This document shows, piece after piece, positions 59,377-64,000 of a stretch of DNA of 64,000 nucleotides. The stretch spans positions 26,611,099-26,675,098 of the forward strand of contig CM033728.1 of assembly GCA_019671005.1 (NCBI GenBank). The letters run 5' to 3'. The position numbers and the translations under genes were made by a program. This DNA comes from Hibiscus mutabilis. Its lineage: Eukaryota; Streptophyta; Magnoliopsida; Malvales; Malvaceae. Under the pieces are notes generated by a model. It did not search any database. It was not told the DNA's origin and saw only the letters and a program-made list of their open reading frames with translations. Position 1 is the stretch's first letter. Each line of letters starts with the position of its first letter.

Positions 59377-60440
59377 TTTGATGGATTTTGCATATGGTCT
59401 ATGTTTTGGTTGCTTGAGTTCTAGGAAGCATGCCTATAGTTAGCCTTGAAGCATGATGATCATTTCTTGATGTTTGATCTATGGTAAATTGATGGAAAAT
59501 GACCTATGATGATGTTATTTGATTGTTAGAAGCATGCTTAGGTGTTAGAATCCCAAAGCAAGGTTAAAAACCAGCAAATTTTGACATTACAGGTCAGGGC
59601 GTATCGATACGCGTATGCCCGTATCGATACATGTAGGTATTTCCAAGCACAACATATCGGTACACGGGTAACCGTATCGATATGAGTAAGCACATTTTCA
59701 GGCTTAGCGTATCGGTACACGAGTTACTGTATCGATACGGGCCTACTATTTTAAGCATAGCGTATCCATACTCTAGGAGGTGTATCGATACAGTTTTGAG
59801 CTACTAGAATCCAAAGTTTTTGTGAATGCTCAGGCGTATCGATACACTTGCCCGCGTATCGATACGGGCAATGGTTAAGTTAGTTGAAAGTATGTTTTAA
59901 GGTTTCTGTTTTCTCCCGTTTTAGTCCCTGATTGTTTTACTTGCAACTAAATGAGTTTAAATGATCGTTTTGACTCAAAATTTCATCAGTATGCATGTAA
60001 TTGGTTTAATTGAGGATTGGTAACTTTAATTGTGGAATTGCCCCTTCGAAATAATGGAATTTATAATTTGGTCCCTGGTGTTATGTATGCAATTTGATGA
60101 GTTCGGATGATCGTTTTAAGTTGAAATTTGGCATGTATGCTTGTAACCTGAGTAATCGATGATTGGTAAAGAAAATTACAAGCTAACCCTTATAGATTTA
60201 CAACTTTACATTTTGGTCCCTATTCTTGTAATGTGGCCAATTGGATATTAATTCGATGCCCAATTGAGTTGGGTTTCCACTCGTTGTTTGTATGTACACG
60301 TAGGTTAATAACCAGCATCTAGATAAGATAAAGGAAAAAATGGTTGCATTTTTCCATGTTCTCATTTTCGGTTACTTTGGTAAACCTAATGTAGCTCGCT
60401 CGGTTCGGTCTTACGGCTAAGCAGGTTCAAAGGGGTTACA
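59377..60440 (+). repeat. Element F 3' LTR, second part
   Basis: Resumes after the CTTGG duplication with TTTGATGGATTTTGCATATG, as at 46435 in the 5' LTR, and ends GGGGTTACA. Confidence 0.93.
59601..59865. repeat. Array of ten GTATCGATAC-type boxes, five pairs at 20 bp, element F 3' LTR
   Basis: Boxes start at 59601/59621, 59654/59674, 59709/59729, 59762/59782 and 59836/59856. Pair distances are 53, 55, 53 and 74 bp, as in the 5' LTR. Several boxes differ between the LTRs by single substitutions while spacing is unchanged. Confidence 0.93.
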
Positions 60441-60445
60441 GTCCT

Positions 60446-61735
60446 TCCATCCCTCAAAGGAGAAAGCAAGAATGGAGTGCGGAAGGCAAGAAGAACATGC
60501 AACTCAACTCGAAGGCCATGCACATTCTCTTTTGTGCACTTGGTCCCGATGAATACGAAAGAGTTTTTTTTGTGACAATGCTAAGGAAATTTGGAACAAG
60601 CTTGAAGTCACTCATAAGGGCACAAACGAAGTGAATGAGACATAGATTGGTATTCTCAACTTAAGGTATGAAAACTTCACGATAGTCGCAGAGGAAGACA
60701 TCAAAGCTATGTCAGACCATTTCTCTGTCATTGTCAACGAGCTTAGTGGATATAGAGAAATTATCCCAAAAGATAAGCTTGTGAGAAAGTTGATTTACTC
60801 ACTTTCCAAATCATGGGAGTCTAAGAAGATTGAAGCCAGGAATCCCAAGATGCTCAAGCTTGACGAGCTTATTAGATCTTTGCTAACCCATGAGATGTTT
60901 TCCAAGGGGAAGAAGGAAGAGAAGAGAAAAGAGAACAAAAAAAATATAGCTCTAAAATCTTCAAGCATTCAAGATAAATCAAGTAAAGAGGATAGTGAAG
61001 ATGAAGAACAAGATATGACCTAGCTCTTCAAGAAGTTCAAAAGATTCATGAAGTGCGAGAAAGAAGAATCAAGGATTTATCGAAGAAGAGAAAGGATCCC
61101 ATAATTTGCTTCGAATGCAAGAAGCCAGGGCACGCCAAGTATTATTGCCCTCGATTAAAGAAGAAGCGATTGAGCCATTCAAGGAAGAAGACATTTGTGA
61201 CTACATGGACTGATGAAAACTCCACCGAAGAAGATGAGGTATCCAATCTATGTCTCATGGCCATCCAAGAAGATTCAGTGTTAACTTTTAATTCATCTAT
61301 TTCAAATTCCTATACTTTTAATGAATTACAAGATACCTACGACGAATTGATTTTAGAATTTGAAAACCATATTTTGAAAAAAAATAAGAAAATGGTTTCA
61401 AAATTGAAAGTTGAAAACGATATTCTTTCTAAAACCAACCTTGAACTTGAAGCAAAACTCAGTGAGTTTGAACAAAAGAATTTAGATTTACAAAATTGAT
61501 GATCGTAAAAGGGAAAAAGATTTGATTGATAAAAATTTGAAAAGAAAATTGGAGAATCTGCAAAACAAATTTTGTAAAATCAAACTTTTATGTTAGAAAA
61601 TATAGTTTCCCTAGATTTTTAAATGGGAAATTAATTAAAAATATTTGGGTCCTTAAGGGACTTATTTCTTTAAAGAAAAAGGAAGACATTGAAAAATGGA
61701 TTCCAAAGGAGAATAAGGTTTATTTCTTCTATAGA
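60446..61735 (+). pseudogene. gag of element H, main part
   Basis: Continues the gag cut at 44034: AMHILFCALGPDEYERV, then in a shifted frame (60709-61023) MSDHFSVIVNELSGYRE and KLVRKLIYSLSKSWESKKIE, LDELIRSLLTHEM, the UBN2-type gag core. 61053-61499 has CFECKKPGHAKYYC, an intact CCHC zinc knuckle, followed by an acidic stretch and a coiled-coil-like KLKVENDILSKTNLELEAKL region. After a stop, a WIPKENKVYFFYRYVEA phrase ends at 61748. Three frames are used, so it is broken. Confidence 0.85.
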
Positions 61736-61748
61736 TATGTTGAAGCAT

Positions 61749-62584
61749 GATGAACAAAGTCATGAAATTTGGAGCTCTAGACACATAAAGAGGAAGGACA
61801 CTTGAACAAGGTGATTCCTAACCAACCTACATTGGTTCAAGTAGTAAAATTTAATTTTCATGCAATTTGCTTGATCCTGTTTCTTTTGTTTGATTCATAA
61901 AATGATCTAAGCATGTTTGTTTGTCTCTTGATGATGCCTTGATTGCATATAGATAGAGGGAGTCTCAAATTGCATGAGTTGCATGTTTTTAGCCTATTAT
62001 GCTTATTTCTATGTTGTTTGGCCTTAAAATTGTAATGTTTGGTAGAATTTTGGTTAAACCATGCTTTCTATATTTTAAATGATGATTTTTGAAAAGCATG
62101 CTGATAATTTGCAGCTAAAATGATCAAAATATATATCTAGGACCTCTAAGAGCCTTTGTATGCACTTAAAAATAAGTTAGAAGGCTTTTTAAGTTGATTT
62201 TGCTGCAATATTTCACCAATTCGTGTATTCGGTACCAGTACAACCATACCGCACCGCTATGACATTCAACCAGTATCGATACGCTACCTTGCGTACTAGT
62301 ACGCGGAGTAAAAAAGGGGCATTTTTGTCTCCTTTTTGTCATGCCTTTGTATGTATATTGATTTATTTCTCATTAATGACATGATTATTGAATTTCTCGC
62401 TTTTATTTTATTTATTTTATTTTACGAAATTTAATATTTCTCCTTTAATGTTTGGACTAACAATCTTTTGATTGATTAAGGGGAGCTTTTTTTTAATTAT
62501 TTCATATGTTAATTTTTTTGGTCTACTCTCCATTGTTATCTTAAACTTAAATGTGATTTCAAATCTTGTTTTGAATTATTTTTT
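61749..62584 (+). other. Element H 3' region, non-coding
   Basis: No pol domain. Contains a third palindromic-box cluster (62232-62302) and GATTAAGGGGAGC near 62475, which resembles a copia polypurine context. Otherwise AT-rich. Confidence 0.5.
62232..62302. repeat. Small palindromic-box cluster in element H 3' region
   Basis: GTACCAGTAC (62232), a weak GCACCGCTAT (62251), GTATCGATAC (62273) and GTACTAGTAC (62293). Steps 19, 22 and 20 bp. Confidence 0.65.
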
Positions 62585-62892
62585 GGGTAAAGTTCACAAA
62601 TGGTCACTGAACTTTACTAAATTATTCAATTTGGTAACCAAACTTTCAATTTCTTCAATGTTACCATTAAACTTTTAGTTTTGCATCAATTTGGCCATTG
62701 AGCTATAACAGACGCTAAAAAGACGTTAATAAAGTTTGTATAATAAAACATTTAGTCCTCCATATTTGCACATCTAAACAATTTAGTCCTAATTCAAAAC
62801 AAATTAATAAATTTAAACCTCATTATTTACACATTATTTTAAATTGATCCTATTTTTAATTAAAAATAATTTAATAATACAATATTCTTCTA
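62585..62892 (+). repeat. Left terminal inverted repeat of the Mutator-like element
   Basis: Pairs with the reverse complement of 63561-63867 along its whole length with scattered substitutions, from GGGTAAAGTTCACAAATGG to ACAATATT. Confidence 0.9.
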
Positions 62893-62957
62893 AACATATA
62901 GGGTTTAGCGGGTCATCCCATAACAAACATCTATAATATCTGATTTGAATTAGAGTG

Positions 62958-62979
62958 CATATATATATATATATATATC
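62958..62979. repeat. (AT)n microsatellite
   Basis: About 11 AT units inside the Mutator-like element. Confidence 0.9.
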
Positions 62980-63282
62980 ATTTGAAGCTAAAGAAATCAG
63001 AGACAATTTCAGGGGCTGCAACATACGGACATGGATATTTTGAAAGCCATCAAAGATATTGTACTGTCCAGACGACTCATAGGAAGGAAAATTAATGGGA
63101 ATGATATGTAGCAGATTTCTGTTTTGAGTTTAATGGAATTCAAGCTTATCCAAAAAAAAAAAACTAAGCCTTGGAATCCAAATGTCTTAGTGATAACGTA
63201 TACTAAGACTCTAGAGGATAAACAGGGAATTCAAGTTGCTATGGTATTGATGCAAACTTTTATTATTGTTTTCACAAATTAC

Positions 63283-63489
63283 TTATAATTGTGCATTCCT
63301 CAACACATCATGAGCTGTGAGCACTAGATTATCCGGTAGGAAGGCCCTATTAATTTTTAGTTGACAGCAAAGATGGCAACTGAAGGCGAACGACCTGAAG
63401 GGAACTTCATGTCTTGGCATGCTGCTACCTGCTTCAACGGAAATGCTTTTGTGATAGACCATTTTCCCAACAGCCAAAATGCTAACCAA
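63283..63489 (-). other. Open frame in the Mutator-like core, possible captured gene fragment
   Basis: A 68-codon minus-strand frame begins MVSILAVGKMVYHKSISVEA and ends at a stop after VLRNAQL. Its codon and base composition is less AT-rich than the surroundings. I recognise no family. It may be a piece of host exon taken up by the element, or chance. Confidence 0.3.
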
Positions 63490-63560
63490 TTCCTTTAGAG
63501 ATCCTTTTATTCAGGTCAGATACAAGAGGGTTAAATTATTCATGTCAGATCCTTTTATTC

Positions 63561-63867
63561 AGAAAAATATTGTATTATTAAATTATTTTTAATTAAAAAT
63601 AGGATCAATTTAAAATAATGTGTAAATAATGAGGGTTAAATTTATTAATTTGTTTCGAATTAAGATTAAATTGTTTGAATGTGCAAGTGTGGAGGGCTAA
63701 ATGTGTTATTATATAAACTTTGTTAACACCTTTTTAACGTCTGTTACAGTTCAGTGGCCAAATTGGAGCAAAACCAAGAGTTTATTGGTAACATTGAAGC
63801 AATTGGAAGTTTGGTTACCAAATTGAATAATTTAGCAAAGTTTAGTGACCATTTGTGAACTTTACCC
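63561..63867 (-). repeat. Right terminal inverted repeat of the Mutator-like element
   Basis: Reverse complement of the left repeat. Just inside it a 16-bp phrase AGATCCTTTTATTCAG occurs twice (63498-63513, 63547-63562). Confidence 0.9.
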
Positions 63868-64000
63868 TTATTTTTTATATAACAAAAAGGGGGAGAGATA
63901 TGTTTGAAAAGTTTAATTTAAAAAAAAAAAACAGGAGCTCAAATATTTTTCTAAAAATATTCTCTTTTTCAAATTTATTTGTCAAAGGGGGACATTTTCA
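63868..64000 (+). other. Element H distal 3' region
   Basis: After the 9-bp duplication, ATATAACAAAAAGGGGGAGA and later GTCAAAGGGGGACATTTTCA resemble the polypurine region of copia elements. The 3' LTR should begin beyond the window. Confidence 0.45.

Larger units (their letters stand above)
44035..60440 (+). mobile_element. Element F: Tekay/Del-like Ty3/gypsy retrotransposon inside H, target duplication GTCCT
   Basis: LTRs 44035-47501 (3467 bp) and 52476-60440 (about 3545 bp once element G is removed), flanked by perfect GTCCT (44030-44034 and 60441-60445). Primer site 47507, gag, protease, RT, RNase H, integrase, chromodomain and polypurine tract in canonical order within 5 kb. Each coding domain has one or a few stops or frameshifts. 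Best preserved gypsy element in the window. Confidence 0.95.
62585..63867. mobile_element. Non-autonomous Mutator-like element, 1283 bp, 9-bp target duplication TTATTTTTT
   Basis: Ends GGGTAAAGTTCAC and GTGAACTTTACCC are the tips of long inverted repeats of about 307 bp. The 9-bp flanks TTATTTTTT (62576-62584 and 63868-63876) are identical. Long terminal repeats plus a 9-bp duplication are diagnostic of TIR-type Mutator-like elements, with the caution that this duplication is low-complexity. No transposase. The 670-bp core may be captured DNA. Confidence 0.85.
42851..64000 (+). mobile_element. Element H: Ty1/copia derivative with gag only, split by F and a Mutator-like element, 3' end outside window
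   Basis: The LTR ends GAGCCCAACA (43820), followed by a degraded primer site, then a copia-type gag (43909-44034 and 60446-61735). The gag is cut by F, whose duplicated GTCCT lies inside the frame. No protease, integrase or RT motif follows the gag to 64000. Copia-style polypurine-like runs (AAAAAGGGGGAGAGA at 63885-63899; CAAAGGGGGAC near the end) suggest the 3' LTR is just outside. The left LTR border is a guess (TGTTGAGATA at 42851). Confidence 0.7.

Overview
The window is a plant nuclear repeat block with no recognisable host gene in 64 kb. It is built from LTR retrotransposons inserted into one another, plus one Mutator-like DNA transposon. The lineages (chromodomain Ty3/gypsy of Tekay/Del type, a TAT/Ogre-like gypsy, Ty1/copia), AT-rich low-complexity LTRs and methionine-initiator tRNA primer sites point to a eudicot. 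LTR arrays of GTATCGATAC-type boxes make me think of Malvaceae (cotton, cacao, Hibiscus relatives), but that is an impression, not a result.

Layout. Layer B, <1-19844, plus strand, is a Tekay-like gypsy element whose 5' LTR runs off the left edge. It is split by element A (927-12589, target duplication TCATT), whose LTRs of about 4.4-4.6 kb flank only about 2.7 kb of decayed interior. The stretch 19845-21246 is unclassified. Element C, 21247-42554, minus strand, is a Tekay-like gypsy element with almost the full gag-PR-RT-RH-IN-chromodomain order, broken by stops. Its 3' LTR is truncated and split by element D (22970-34987, target duplication TTTGG), an Ogre/TAT-like element with a tRNA-Arg-type primer site, a gag remnant, no visible pol and several tandem-repeat arrays. 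Element H, about 42.85 kb to beyond 64000, is a copia derivative that appears to keep only gag. Its gag is cut by element F (44035-60440, target duplication GTCCT), a Tekay-like gypsy element with complete but mutated coding order. F's 3' LTR is in turn cut by element G (54957-59371, target duplication CTTGG), a small-LTR copia element. A 1283-bp Mutator-like element (62585-63867, 9-bp target duplication TTATTTTTT) sits in the 3' part of H.

No element has an unbroken polyprotein, so nothing here is expected to be autonomous today. The coding remnants are still ordered enough to assign families. Insertion order read from the nesting: A after B; D after C; F after H; G after F; the Mutator-like element after H.

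Most interesting non-coding structure: (1) 10-bp near-palindromic boxes (GTAYCGRTAC) spaced 20 bp apart inside the LTRs of both gypsy element F and copia element H; (2) a twin stem-loop conserved in the LTRs of A, B and C, with a paired compensatory change; (3) a perfect 105-bp-arm inverted repeat in B; (4) several palindrome-bearing tandem arrays inside D.
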